In this document: positions 1 to 24,500 of the stretch, piece by piece
Layout of the letters: each line of letters starts with the position of its first letter
Numbering within the stretch: the stretch's first letter is position 1
DNA from: Platycnemis pennipes
Lineage: Eukaryota > Arthropoda > Insecta > Odonata > Platycnemididae
NCBI GenBank assembly: GCA_933228895.1
Contig: OW121846.1
Span: 7,223,915-7,287,914, forward strand
Reading direction: 5' to 3'
DNA length: 64,000 nucleotides
The notes under the pieces: generated by a model
Told to the model about the DNA's origin: nothing
Seen by the model: only the letters and a program-made list of their open reading frames with translations
Databases searched by the model: none
Program-made: the position numbers and the translations under genes

Positions 1-2464
1 GTTGAAGGGTTAAAGGATTTGAAAATCGTCATTTTCAGCCTCAAATTACATTGCTCTTATGGAAGAATCGTGACGTCCCTCCCTTAAAAATTTTATTTCT
101 CAAAATTTCCCCTGAAAACACCATCTCAAAAACTAGTATATTGTGGCTGAATAATAAACGGATAATATGTATTTTTTTCAGGTTGCCTCATCGGCCATTT
201 AAGGCTAATATTTATGATTGAAAAACGATGAAAAGTCTAACTTCCGTTCCTTAGCCACCGTAGTTACAGAAGTCTGGCAACGATGTTAGGGGAGTAATGA
301 AAACAAACTGGCCCAGTACCTCCATCATTTATTCCTTACGTCACGATTGCAGACGATTTATGCTATGAAGTGTGTCTTTGATTAGTACCATTTGTACTGT
401 ACTCCCTGTTAGTACTGGTTACTTGAAGAATACCTGAGTGCGCTAAAATATTTTACACTTAGCAGTCATCATACACGGAATATCATAGATCCCTGAAAAT
501 AATAGGTATAACACTGTTTACACGATAAAGTCGCTTCTTTATTGCTACTCACGATGGTCTATTAGTTCTTTAAAAGAATATTTCCAATATTTTAATGTGT
601 ATTTCGTAGTATAAAGTCATCATTTTCACCTAGCACTAAATAATACTTTGTTTTGAATACGTATTTGTTATCACCCGCATAATATATTTCTCACCATGTA
701 AGTAAAATTGAGAATATAAGTCAATAATATGGTTGTAGGAATTTGAAACTAGACTCGATGCATACTGTTAATAGGCACTAATATGTTTGGTAATACAATT
801 TCCCAAATTTGCTCACTGATCAACTATACAAGCATTCTCCAAGAGAATAAAGTAGTTTCTCAAGGGAAAACTGATGAAAATGAAGTTCTGAGTTCTGATG
901 AAATCTTAATTCTATTTCCTCCAAAAGAGAGTTGCTTAGCCGTATATCTGTTTCGCGAGATCCCAATCATCATGGCAGATTATTGGCAGTTAATTTAGCT
1001 GATAGTTCATAACTCTTACAATTTTCTCATATGGGTCAAACCATATAAACATAAGAGAGCTCAGTTATAAAAATTATCGCACTATAATGCAATAGAGTAA
1101 GTGTAATTTGTAACTACAATACAAAATACCGTATTGTAAAACTGAAGAGAAATGCTTGAAAACTAATAGCAGAAGGCAACGAATCTCAATAAGGTAGTGC
1201 AGGCAAACGTTGGTGTCCAACTGGTGTGAAAAATTGGTTTCTATGTCAATAGTTACACGTTCTTTACGGTGTTGTCCATTTCGTCGTCAGCAAATATGTA
1301 TAATGAACTTGTTATAATTAAGTTTCTATGAAAAGATTAAAAGTGATTTTTAGGTCTGTTATTTTATTTCATATCTTAATTTATTATTATGAAATTTTAT
1401 TGTTGCTCCTGATAAAGTTTTTAAAGTGCCTCTGACACATGGCGTCAATATAAAAGCCTTTCTTCATATCACCAAATTACTTCAGTTGGAAGAGAATTGA
1501 TGTTTCGTATAGCCATGTTGAATAGTTGAAAACCATTTTTAATTATTATTAACAACATTTTGAGCAATTTTATGTTGTTCTGGCATGCTATATTTGTGTT
1601 ATGAAAGTAGTGCTTCGAAGCGCTGGTTCTACCTTAAGTTCTATTATAAACTTGTTGAATGGCAAAAAACATTACCTTTTGTGGAATGAAGAGAGCAAGG
1701 GTCATTTGAGGAAGATGTCACATCTAACAGAAATAAAGTTACTCCGGAGCAGTGTTTTAGCAAATTGAAGGCAAAATTCAGAATAAGAATCAAAGTCCCA
1801 GTGGGTGATTTGAGGTTCGTAAAAAATAGCTGAGAGAAAGTAACTGCAAAAGTAATCATTTAAGCTACTTACTATGTTTTTGTTTCATACCTTTTACAAT
1901 GATTTGCATGTTTTAAGAGCAAGGCAAAATTAAAAGGAAAGTGAAGAGAAATTGCTTTTTCTGTAGTCTGAATTTTATTGAAAACAATGGATTGTATTTA
2001 TATTTCAGCAGCATCAGATGTGATTTTTATTCACTACAAGTTGAAAATGTATGACCCACTAGCTTCTTGTAATCAATGGCCCAGTCATCACAGTACAAAA
2101 GTATTTTTTCTTGTGTGACCTAGGGAATAATAGTGGTCAGCTTACAGTCTGTGTGGACTTGCATCCAATTAAGTACAGTACTGCTGGCAAGCTACTTTTT
2201 TGTAAATTGTTTTGGATGTAGATTGAAACATTTATATTGTAGCATGTCCAATACTATTGCCCTAGTAGTGTATTCTGATTAATGCCTGTGATGGGAATGG
2301 TTAGCTTGCTTAAAGTATAGTATGCCCAGAATGTGAGTTTTTTTCAATTACCTCTATTGTCATAAGCTCTTGGACATGTTTCGCCCTATTGTTTAGGTAT
2401 GATCATGTCTAATTTTTATTTTAACTCAGGGCTAATTCAAGCAACTCAACTCTTTACTAAAAAG
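1..2464. other. no gene recognised; AT-rich non-coding DNA
   Basis: I see no convincing exon here. The longest open frames are short and do not resemble known proteins. The stretch lies upstream of the visible ATM exons in the same orientation, so it may be an ATM intron, but no exon for the missing kinase N-lobe was found, so this is inference. Confidence 0.4.
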
Positions 2465-2469
2465 GCATA

Positions 2470-2736
2470 TTCAACCCGAAGGTTGGTTTTTTGATAGGTG
2501 AGGGTTGAGCTCACCCCATACTAAGCCATTGGCGTGTGAAATTCACACATTCAGGGAAGGGAGGGCACTTACTTTCCCTGGGCCACCTGCGATTTCCTAA
2601 GAACTTCTGACACTCAGAAAAACGAATCACGAGGATTTTAGGGGTGGGGGTGTCCAGAAAGCTTCTTACCCGGGATATAAACCCAGGACCCTCCAGTCAG
2701 CCACTCAGCGTTCTACCCACTAGGCCACCAAGATCC
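2470..2736 (-). mobile_element. tRNA-derived SINE, copy A
   Basis: Read on the minus strand, the head starts GGATCTTGGTGGCCTAGTGG and carries an A-box-like GTGGGTAGAAC and a B-box-like stretch near GGGTCCTGGGTTTATATCC. The body then matches a second copy at about 29850-30120, including AAAATCCTCGTGATTCG, the imperfect inverted block GTGTGAA/TTCACAC, and the end CCAACCTTCGGGTTGAAT. Two dispersed copies in opposite orientation with RNA polymerase III promoter remnants are what a tRNA-derived SINE looks like. No clear target-site duplication was identified. Confidence 0.8.
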
Positions 2737-3240
2737 AAACTCTTTTCTCTACATTCAAAAATATTCCTTCTCAGAGAGCTGATTTTACCACTGAAGTTTT
2801 TCTCAGTGTGGTGGGTCTAAAATCTAATGGTGGCAGCTAGGGCAGAGAAAATTTTACCAGCTGTTGAAGCCGATGTGATGGAAGTGGAAAGGGTGAAGGA
2901 GAGTAAAGGGAGGTGAAACCGAGTACTATGGCAGTAGCAGCTACCAGGCAGTTCACGAGTGTTTGAGGGACAAGATGCTGAGAGCTCTTCTTGCCTTCTT
3001 GGAGACTGTGAATGGTTGAGCCATTTTTGATGAATTTTCAGTCAATGCCCCATTACCCCTTTTTTTATATTCATATGCAAATTCTGATCAGAGACTACAT
3101 TTGTAAAACCAGAAGTTCTGAAGTGTCAGACCAGTTTCCAGATAGAACTGACTGCTGATAGTAATCTGCTGCTACCTGAGAAAGTTGACAATGGTTATGG
3201 AACCAATAAAGCTGTGAGTCAATGCAAGGTGTCAAAGACA
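2737..3240. other. no gene recognised
   Basis: Non-coding sequence between SINE copy A and the LINE fragment. It does not contain the reverse transcriptase expected to follow that LINE's endonuclease, so the LINE is 3' truncated here or too decayed to see. Confidence 0.4.
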
Positions 3241-3246
3241 AATATC

Positions 3247-4646
3247 TTAGAATTCCGGCACAAATGCTGAATACATATTCCTGGAGCCTGGAAAGTGGGT
3301 CTCCAGCATTAGCTTCAGTGCATCCTTGTCGGAAGACATGAAGTCTCCTGAGGGAAGCAGCAGAGAACCCATTCCTGCTTCTGAGTCTTTCGATAGGATC
3401 TTATGAAGTCTTGCCATTTGTGGAACAGTCTCTACACTCTCACAGAAACCCCTCCATGAATCCCTCTTAGAGCGCTTAATCGCCATTTTGAACCATAGGG
3501 CAACTGTAAAGTTTTCCCAATCCTGAGCCGTTCTTGTCCTCTTTGCCTTATTAAAGAGTTTCCTCATTTCCATGCAGAGACCATTTAATTCTGCTCACCA
3601 CCAGGGTACTTTACACCCTTCCTTCCTGGTCTTTAAGGGGCAGCTGTTTTTGTAGGATGTGATGATGCTTCCCTGTAGGTAGTCAACAGCAGCATCTACC
3701 TCATCCACATTTCTAAACTTGCACTGAGTTGCCCCCTTTAGGGCAGCTCCTAGCCTTCCTCGATATAGTCCGCAGTTGGTAGTACTGGGGTTCCTATATG
3801 TTACTTCTCTACAATTGGATTCTGAGAGAGTGAAGAGAATGTGTTTGTGGTCTGACAAAGTTACCTCACCTGGCACTCTCCACCCGTCAATCCTATGCAG
3901 CAAAGAACTGGTGCACAGTGTGATATCTATCACCTCCTGCCTAACATTGTTTGCATAGGTAGGTAGTGATCCTTTGTTGTGTGTATGTAACGTCATAGGC
4001 ATAAGATACTCCAACAGGGGCTCTCCCCTTCCATTGGTGCTTCCACTCCCCCACTCAGTGTGGTGCGAGTTAGCATCACAGCCGATGAGAAGATCCCACT
4101 TGTTGGTCTTACAGTGACTCACCAGCCTCTCCATCTCATTCGATGGTGGAGGAGCCAGTGCATCATACGGCAGGTAGGAAGAGCAGGTGACCACCCTCCT
4201 CCTGTTCTCACCTTCCCCTAGGGTCAGCAGAACTGCTGTCTGATCCCCAGTGGCCCACATCTTCTTCCTCCCTTGTCTCCTTCTCTTTGAGGGGATATGG
4301 AGCCTTCCCTTAGGGCCCCACCCACAGGGGCTCCTGAGACTCTGCCCCCATTGGGGAGCCCAGGCTCGGTGCCTCCTTGAAGGTGGGCCCAGAGAGGTTG
4401 GAAAGGAAGTCGTCCTCCTCTCCCCACAAGGGGTGTGAGGGGCAAGGGATGTCTGGGTCTCCCAGAGGGGACCCCCACAGGCAAGGGTAAGGTAGTAGAG
4501 GTTGCGTCCCAACTAGAATCCCCATCGGGGCTCTCCAACAGTATCGCATCCCCCAAGGAAGAAGTCTGACCACAGGAGTCCATGTGAAGAGTGCGCCTCT
4601 CAGCGCCCTTCTTTGTTTTGAGTAGGGATTCCAAGTTTGGTCCCAC
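3247..4646 (-). pseudogene. non-LTR retrotransposon ORF2 fragment (APE-type endonuclease)
   Basis: The minus-strand frame from 4512 to 3247 is open apart from one TGA near 3590. It encodes the second half of an endonuclease/exonuclease/phosphatase domain: the IGCDANSHHTEWGS block (Asn and His of the active site), a RGEPLLEYL segment, RQEVIDITLC, and the closing LSDHKHI motif with the catalytic Asp-His pair. After the stop comes the basic linker (around EMRKLFNKAKR, ending HFPGS) that precedes reverse transcriptase in R1/Jockey/I-group LINEs. The reverse transcriptase is missing. The proline- and glycine-rich GC-rich frames from 4224 to 4646 probably belong to the decayed 5' part of the endonuclease region and have no recognisable domain. 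The clade assignment is inferred from motif style and is uncertain. Confidence 0.8.
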
Positions 4647-4773
4647 GAGTAGCTAGGGAAATACAGTGTCGGCCCATGCAGAGCCCCACTTGCATGCGTA
4701 AGGCTAAATAAAAGTCGCCCAGTATCCAGAGTCTCTCTGTTAGCGACTTCTTACCCTCCGCCCTGCAGATGCA

Positions 4774-4842
4774 TCACCCTTGGCACAGAGACGCACCGTG
4801 GCGATGGGAGCTTTTTATCGACCGGCCAGGTGTAGATCCGTC
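4774..4842. repeat. direct repeat, left copy, flanking piggyBac remnant
   Basis: TCACCCTTGGCACAGAGACG and the following bases up to about 4842 recur at 5222-5280 in the same orientation. The left copy has about 10 extra bases (near GCGATGGGAGC). The two copies bracket a piggyBac transposase remnant on the opposite strand. Confidence 0.7.
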
Positions 4843-5221
4843 ATGTTCAGCAAAACCAGGGTTACCTCACAGAGGATGTGGCTCTTCACCACGCATGACA
4901 GTCTTGATGGTCCATGGGCATGTTCTGCCCTGTGGCCCATCCTGGAGTTTCTTACCCCTCACGCCCCTCTTCCCAGAAGTAGTTCAATTGCTATTTTGCG
5001 GTACCACTTTAATGTTTTCCTCCAACCCAATCCATAGCCTGAAAGCTGATCGGACAAATCGATTGAACTTTTCCCTTTATTGTACGCCAATATAGCCAAG
5101 GGCTTTTTCACAGCTGCCATTTCATCCTTATGCATGGTGGATAGAATCAATTCTTGTCGCCATGCTCTGCATTTCATGATACATATTCCTCTGCCATTTT
5201 CTTTTACAACTCCCGATTCGG
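4843..5221 (-). pseudogene. piggyBac-like transposase remnant
   Basis: Within the open frame running from 5234 down to 4959, the minus strand encodes a PGBD-type signature: KPLAILAYNKGKSSIDLSDQ followed by a Tyr/Gly stretch and WRKTLKWYRKIAIELLLG. In piggyBac transposases the YNK-GK-G-DLSDQ block carries the last catalytic Asp region, and the RKTLKWYKKL segment follows it. Only about 90 residues survive, with no N-terminal catalytic domain and no cysteine-rich C-terminus, so it is dead. It lies between two direct repeats and next to a LINE fragment on the same strand. Confidence 0.75.
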
Positions 5222-5280
5222 TCACCCTTGGCACAGAGATGCACCGTTTTTATTGACCAGCCAGGTCTAGATCCATCAGA
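5222..5280. repeat. direct repeat, right copy
   Basis: This matches 4774-4842 with a few substitutions and lacks the short internal insertion. Together the pair looks like a duplication around the piggyBac remnant rather than a canonical TTAA duplication. Confidence 0.65.
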
Positions 5281-5416
5281 TGTCTTGTTTGCTACTTAGG
5301 TAGTGTCCTGTCATTTGGTACATTTACATGCTTTTAAGGTAGTACTCTTGTAGGTTTTGATGTATAGTCTATGCCTGGTTTGATTTAATATGCATTCCAC
5401 TTTTATTTCATCTCAG

Positions 5417-17604
<12,188 letters not shown>

Positions 17605-17717
17605 CTTGGAGCAGTTTGTATTATTGATTTATGGCTGTGAATTATGTGCACTTGATTGAAATTGGTTCGAAAATGAGTGGTGGTTATTACCCACATCTTA
17701 GGTTAAGTGGTAGTGTG

Positions 17718-18026
17718 TGTTGAAAAGTGTTTCATTGTTGGACCATAAGATATTTTTATGTATTTTGTCCTTCAAAATTAGTTTTAACAGTGTTGAATTG
17801 CTGTTGAAAAGTTGATATTTTTATGTATTTTGTCCTTCAAAATTAGTTTTAACAGTGTTGAATTGCTGTTGAAAAGTTGATATTTTTATGTATTTTGTGC
17901 TTCAAAATTAGTTTTAACAGTGTTGAATTGCTGTTGAAAAGTTGAAAAGTGTTTCATTGTTGGACCATAAGATATTTTTATGTATTTTGTCCTTCAAAAT
18001 TAGTTTTAACAGTGTTGAATTGCTGT
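17718..18026. repeat. 65 bp tandem repeat downstream of ATM stop
   Basis: The unit begins GATATTTTTATGTATTTTGT and is present at 17749-17813, 17814-17878, 17879-17943 and, after a 27 bp spacer, 17971-18026. The spacer (TTGAAAAGTGTTTCATTGTT and on) also precedes the first copy, so there is a higher-order duplication of about 220 bp. It starts about 115 bp after the stop codon, so it may be in the ATM 3' UTR. Confidence 0.92.
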
Positions 18027-19352
18027 CCAAATTTTCCCTGTTTGTTCTTAAATTATAATAATTTATTTATCTGCGGAACTTTTTATATGATGTGAAGTAT
18101 TTTTCAAACCTGACAAAGTAAAGTATTTTTCAAAACTTGACAAAGAGTTTAGTAAATGGTGAGTAAATATTATGACTTTGATTTAGTTTCACACCAGAAA
18201 AATGATGAACATACCTGCATAGGTATCCCCCTTGCATACATCCAATTATGTCCATCAGTGATTGATTTAATTTCATGGTAGTGTGTCCATACTGTTTTTC
18301 CTTAAATCTGGGGTTTGGATGTTCTGAATTTTTTACCTAAAAACTTACAACATTTGGAAAAATTCTCAGGCAGTAAAAAATGATTGAGAAATGTTTTTTT
18401 TGCTGTGTTAAAAACTGCAAAAACGTAAATACAGTTAATTACAGCAATAAATTAGTCCGCTTGAAAAAATTTTAGTTTGAAGGTGGTGCTAAAAGCATTT
18501 TTATATGGTTAAAATTCTTACCAGTTTTTAAACACTTATGGAATGTCCTACGCTCCATTCCGAAGTAAGTTAACGTAATAGATTTGTTTATACTATGTTG
18601 TCAGCCCATTTTTAACTATACTTGACCCAGTGCAAGGTCAAGGATAATCATTAACATGACAGCATTCCAATATTGTGCAATGTAGAACAAGTATGGTGGC
18701 TAACAAGCACGATACTTGCTATCAAACTCATTGAGTTACTTTATTTCTTATTTGATGTGGTATTAGTGTACTACCATCTCCCAGAAACCGTTGACCAATC
18801 ATGTCACGTTTCAGTTGCTGTGCAATTTCACTTTTTAAATTATGTATTATGAAATACTGGTTCGACACAAGTCACATTGCCAACACAAGTTCAATGATTG
18901 TGCAAAACCAAGGAACATTCCAATCTTGCTAGATTCCATCCTGAATGTGAGTACCAATCAGCTAGCACACAAGGTCTTGTGCTGCATCAAATATCGTGTG
19001 AAATGGGCTTACGTCTATGCTTGAAGTTGTGGAGCATAATTGAGCCTGCCTACTTGACCCAGTTGGATGACATGGTCATAAGACCATACATGCAAGATTT
19101 CATGACATGTAGGCTGGGTTGTATGACCTTGAGGTTTGAAGACGTCATTAAAAGAAGACGTTTGAAGACATTAAAAGGTCGTGAGACCAGTGCTAGATTT
19201 GAATCTTGATTGAATTGTTGAGTGACTGCCTTGATGTGCTCTCAATCAATATTTGAAATTACAATTTTCAAGCTCTTTACCGCTGATTTGGATAGAAAGT
19301 TTCGTAAAACCACTATCTTTTTCTATTGCAACATTATTGATGATACCCCATT
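18027..19352. other. no gene recognised
   Basis: AT-rich DNA after ATM. Two overlapping open frames at 18842-19209 have no recognisable domain. No clear polyadenylation site can be assigned. Confidence 0.35.
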
Positions 19353-19353
19353 A

Positions 19354-21391
19354 CAGGGTGTCCAGCACTCTGGAAATCCAGGAAAACTGGGAATTCTCAG
19401 GGAATTTTATTTTCAGTGGAAATATCAGGGAAATATCTATTTGACTCTGGAATTTTCGGTGGTGTCAATATGTAAAACAGCGATTGAAATAATGTGCCAT
19501 TTTCGGAAAGTTGCATAGACAAATTTCCCGTGTGTTGTCGCATTTTGCATTCCTGCAATCACCGAGAGTGCAATGATTTCTTATTACACTGTGTTCTTAG
19601 TTCCAACCCGTGCATATAATCTTTGTTCTTAGTGGTAATTTCATTTCTCACCGAAGCTCCCTAGTGCTTTCGGCCCGTCGCAACGAGTTTAAACAACAAC
19701 AATAAAAACACAATAGTTGTTCATGATCTCTATATTTCGAACGAAATCTGAAATGGAACATATAGAGAGTTGCCAGCAATTTATTTTTGGTTTTGATGCA
19801 AGCATCAATAAGATTGCTAATAAGCAGCAAATTGATGTTAGTGTTTGCTTCTGGGACGATAAGCAGAATGTAGTTTGCATGCAGTACCTCACGGGGCATC
19901 CGCCATGCCCTCTTTCACTGTGTATCTGTTTCTCGCAGTATCTCACGGTAATCACAGTTACATACGATCACATCGTCCAGCTATAACAATGGCATCTGTT
20001 CAAAATAACTTCTAACTGAAATAATTGCAGAAATATATACAATTTTAACCCCTGATTACTCTATTATTACGGAAATCTGTTGGCATATTAACAAATAAAA
20101 GCAGAATGCCATCCGCAGCTGATAGCGGTGATCTCGTCTGCTCTCTGCGCAGTAGCTGTGGACTGAGATGATTTAACAGCACCAGAAAGTCTTGGGAACA
20201 CACAGAAAAAATTAAGCTCTATGTGATAACATTTATAATTCTTGTAAAATTAAAGAAAAACACATTCTCGGAAGTAGCATCATAAATCACTAATATCATA
20301 ACAGTTCTCATTTTTAGTATTGGTCACTTCTAGATTCAGATACACCATATTTCCTTCCTGCTGCTCAATTTCCTAGTTTTTCGGCATCGCTTATAATGGA
20401 CAGTTTTGTACTCACAGGAAAGGATCACAATTTTAATTCATAATTCATTTTTATGGTGATAATTACAAATTATTTTTAAATGCTAAATGATCGATTCGAA
20501 CTTGTTTATTACTCTCACGCACTCACAGTAAGAAGGTATAATCTCTGAGCATTCGACTCTTGCCACTGTGTAACAAATTCTTTGTCGTGTCTTTGCAATG
20601 TATTCTTAATGTGTATGCAAAAGGAGCTATCTATTGTGCAAAAATGTTGCTACAGATACGTGATACCAAAACAAACTCCGCTTACGATTTTGAAAAGACA
20701 TAAAGACGCCGCCCCCTTGCGGCAGCTTACAGGATACAATGCAGATTTAAATACATATCAGTGCTACAATGTGTTGTCCTATGTACGATATATGCACGAT
20801 AAATCTATTGCTTTGTCAAGTATTGCTTCTGATCTAGCATTTCTTCAAGTACCGTTTTACCGTACTCAGACTTTGTTAAACGTGGATTGTTATTACTGAT
20901 TACTTCAAAATTTCAGATTTCTTTACAATGTACAATCTACTACTAGATCATAATTACCAATTAACGGCAATATGCTCACAAAATGTTCACACAACTTAGG
21001 AGAAAAAAACAACAGGAAATAGAGGGAAATGGGTGTGTGGCGTACATGAAAATCTGGAGAATTCGATTAGCCGTGCACCTTTCATTTTATCATCAACGTT
21101 TTGGGAGAAAAGGTGCGTGGCTTACATGAGTAAATACGGTGATTGAAGGTGTTGTATGATGTTGGATTTTTTGTTAATTTTCCTCAAAATATGCAGGATT
21201 TGGTTTATTTTGTCCAAATTGCAGGATTAGCTGTAATACTTAGCCTACTTTTAATCATACAAATAACATACCCAACGTACTCTTATACTATCAAGAAAAC
21301 AATCTATATTTCCTCTGGAAAAATAAAACTTTTGTCTGGAAAACCTGGAAATCTCAGGGAATTTTCAAATGCCCTGCTGCTGGACACCCTG
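19354..21391. mobile_element. DNA transposon-like element with CAGGGTGTCC ends
   Basis: Outer inverted repeats CAGGGTGTCCAGCA (left) and its inverse TGCTGGACACCCTG (right). Just inside both ends a CTGGAAA-CTCAGGGAATTTT block occurs in the same orientation on both sides. The interior of about 1.9 kb has only short frames (for example 20582-20899) without recognisable transposase. No target duplication survives. Its ends resemble the element at 44225-46526. Confidence 0.7.
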
Positions 21392-21574
21392 TGTACAGAA
21401 ATGGGATGGGACAGATAGGACTAGTTGAGTTCAGCTGCAAGGTTATTACAGAGAGATTTTCACAATAAAACATCTCATTAAACAGAGAAATCTTAACATT
21501 AAAATGCATCACAAAGTGAAAGAAAACATTCAAAGTTAAACTTTAACATTCAGAAAAGTAGTAAGGTAATGGTA

Positions 21575-24500
21575 CCAGTAATTGACCACTTAAGGTTTTT
21601 TAAATCGTAAATCTTTCATACCTTGATAATTATTTGCCAATTATATGGTTTTAACACCTCAAATTACAAACCATACTCTCTACTACCACACAGTCAATCA
21701 ATATTTTAAAAGTACCACTCCATCTAGTGTGTGTGGCTTTTTTAAAAAAGGACTATTTTATGTTAGTAATTGACCGTCTAAAAATATTTTTTTCTAGTAT
21801 TTGACCATGCATTGTTTCAGTGGTTGACCATATGTTCATGGAGGGAAAATAAATACCAAAGACAATACTTGTTATTTTTCTTCAGTTTTATGGTATTAAT
21901 TAGCTATTGATGACACATTATTTTTGAAGTAACTGCAAAAAAGTGACCACATTTTATTAAATACAAAATAATGAGTAAAAATTCATAACTGGAATAATGT
22001 ATGACCCATAGTGAGAACACAATTTTGGAAGATGGATTTTCCTTTTTATCTGGTCCATTGTGTGGTAAAGCTTATCTTTCTTAACAGGCCACCGGTATGA
22101 AGAATGGCCACTCTTAACCATAGTGGCTATCTCATAACCATCACTCACAACTTCCACTATTTTTCCTGGAAAATAGCTCTCCTCATATTCAACTATCACA
22201 AAATCTTCCTTTTCCAGAGAATCCATATCATCCTCTTCCAAAAATTCTTTGTTCCAGTCAGAACCTTCACCATCACTCAGATCAGGAATGGAAATAGGCG
22301 ATTCTGAATCAGACTCTTCATAACGTTTCTGTTTCTTAGCCTTCAGCTTATTACTTTCCTTCTTTTTTTCTTCTCATTCTCTTTCATTTTCTCTTCTTTT
22401 TTCATTCCCTTTCAGCCACTCTTTCTCTTTTAAGTCTTTCCATCTCATTCTTTTTCTTTATTTTGTTTTCAAAATACTTTTTGCCAAGTTCCCCAGACAC
22501 TATAGCGGGTAATCTTTCCTTTGGCATTTTCTTCGGTGGCTTTTTCTTGCCTATAGGTGGACTGAACACATATTTTTTAAATGGAGATGGTACATTTGAT
22601 AGCCCTGGGATGGCAGTGTTTTCATTGCCTTCAACCATGGGAGACTGTGCACTAGAAAATCCTGGATGGCAGTATCTTCTTTGCCTTCAACAATTGTATT
22701 TGATAGCCTTGTGATGGCAGTGTCTTCATTACATTCAACCATGGGAAACTGTACATTTGATGGTGGTATTTTCATTGTCTCCAACTAAGAGCTTGCTTCT
22801 TGCAGGAGATTGCTCAGTTGAATCACTTCCCATTGATATGTCCATTGGTCTGGAGATTGTTGTAGCTGCATTCTCTTCAGGGGTGGTGTTGTCAATTGAA
22901 GCAGTTGGTTCAGATGAGTCAATAAGGCTATTTAGTTCTAACTCAGTTTTCTTCCACAGCATAAAGTTGGTCAGAAAGTTCCCCTTCCCAATTACCTGTA
23001 GATTGCTCAAATAAGTCCAATTTTTCTTTCCCCATACTCTCATTCAGAAATTGTAATCCCTGCTTGAAATGGTTCAAGCGTGCACACAAGTCATCATCCT
23101 GCACAGTGTTCTTTGGTCTGACATTGCAATCAGTATGTCCTGGAATCCTAGGTACCATCAGATCCAAGGGATGGAGTCCACATTTACCGAAACCACTAGC
23201 TAACACAGAGTGAGTAACATGCTCATCCACTACCTCTTTCAGCTGTTTAGCAAAATCTTTTTTTTTTCAAGATGGGGTCATATAAATGGTTGATACGCCA
23301 CTTATGGACATGTTGCTTCCAATTTTCTTTTAGAGTTCGAAACACTGCAACATCCATTGGCTTTAGTATTTGTGTAGAATTAGGATGTAAAGCTACCAAT
23401 ATGATACCATTTTTTTCACAGAACTGACTTGTATGCAAACTCAAATGAGAAACATGAAAATCAACAAATAATAAAACAGGAAGTTTTATATTATTGTCTT
23501 TTAACCAAGGGTGGAAGAAGTTTGCTACGAATTCATAAAATAATTCAGAGTTCATCCACCCTGAATCACTTTTTCCAAGGGCCCAATCTGGAGGGAAATG
23601 AAGTGTTATTTCAGGAGGTAGACACTCATACTTATACACTACTAAAGGAGTTACAACACTACCATTGGCATTGCCAGTAAGAAGCACTGTGAGGCATTCC
23701 TTGTCATCTGAATTAACTTGTTGGTATATTGTCTTATCTACTTTTCTTGCAAGAACTTTATTCCCTTTTGGTTTAAGGAAGAATGCAGTTTCATCACAAT
23801 TAAAAATTTGTGAGGGGTCCATCAATACTTGGAAGCAATCATTTGTTTTCAAATAATCTTCTACTTCCGCAAACCAACGAGAAATATTTTCTTGTGTCAC
23901 CAATGCCCAAGATACTGTTAGGTTTTGGCTTATTCGTTGAGATGTATTGCTATTTCTCCACAAAAAGCCTTGGATCCATGTCCTCCCTGGACGGTTGTCA
24001 TGAAAGAGATTGTCTCTACCAAGGTCTGTCATCAGACGCTGAACACTGTTTTGAAGTTGCTTCACAGTTACTGGAAACATTGCTTCTGCCATTTTTAACA
24101 CCCAATCAGCAAGAATAGTTTCTTCTTCAGGACTTAGAATGGTATTGGGTCCCATTTTTCTTTCAATTGGTGACTTCCCTTCCACTTTGTATAGTGTGAT
24201 TCTTGGTACACCATATTTCTTTGCTGCTGTATGGACTGGTGAGTTGTTTTTCCTCACATCATGGATGACTCCCTTCATCGTCGCCTCTGTGTAACAACAA
24301 AACTGGCCTTTAATAGCAGGCATAGTTAAGCTGCAATATTTAAAATAAAATAGATTCAGAAGTTGACACACCAATAATCTAGTAGTTGACCCCTGGTCAT
24401 CTATTAGTAAAACCTAATCTGTTACACAAATAATTATATACAACGTTTTGGTATGCTATAAACATTACAAATATGTCAATTATGATGAGTTTAAAGAGAG

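Noticed and set aside
783..998. Open frame that might be an upstream ATM exon
   Set aside because: It does not match the kinase N-lobe or FAT region and has no convincing splice sites.
1644..1859. Plus-strand open stretch tested as an ATM N-lobe exon
   Set aside because: No similarity to the N-lobe; low-complexity Lys/Leu content only.
17718..18026. CRISPR-like array (repeats with a spacer)
   Set aside because: Units are directly adjacent 65 bp tandem repeats with no unique spacers, and the genome is animal.
20582..20899. 105-codon frame inside the CAGGGTGTCC element as a transposase
   Set aside because: No DDE signature or DNA-binding motif could be seen; too short and isolated.
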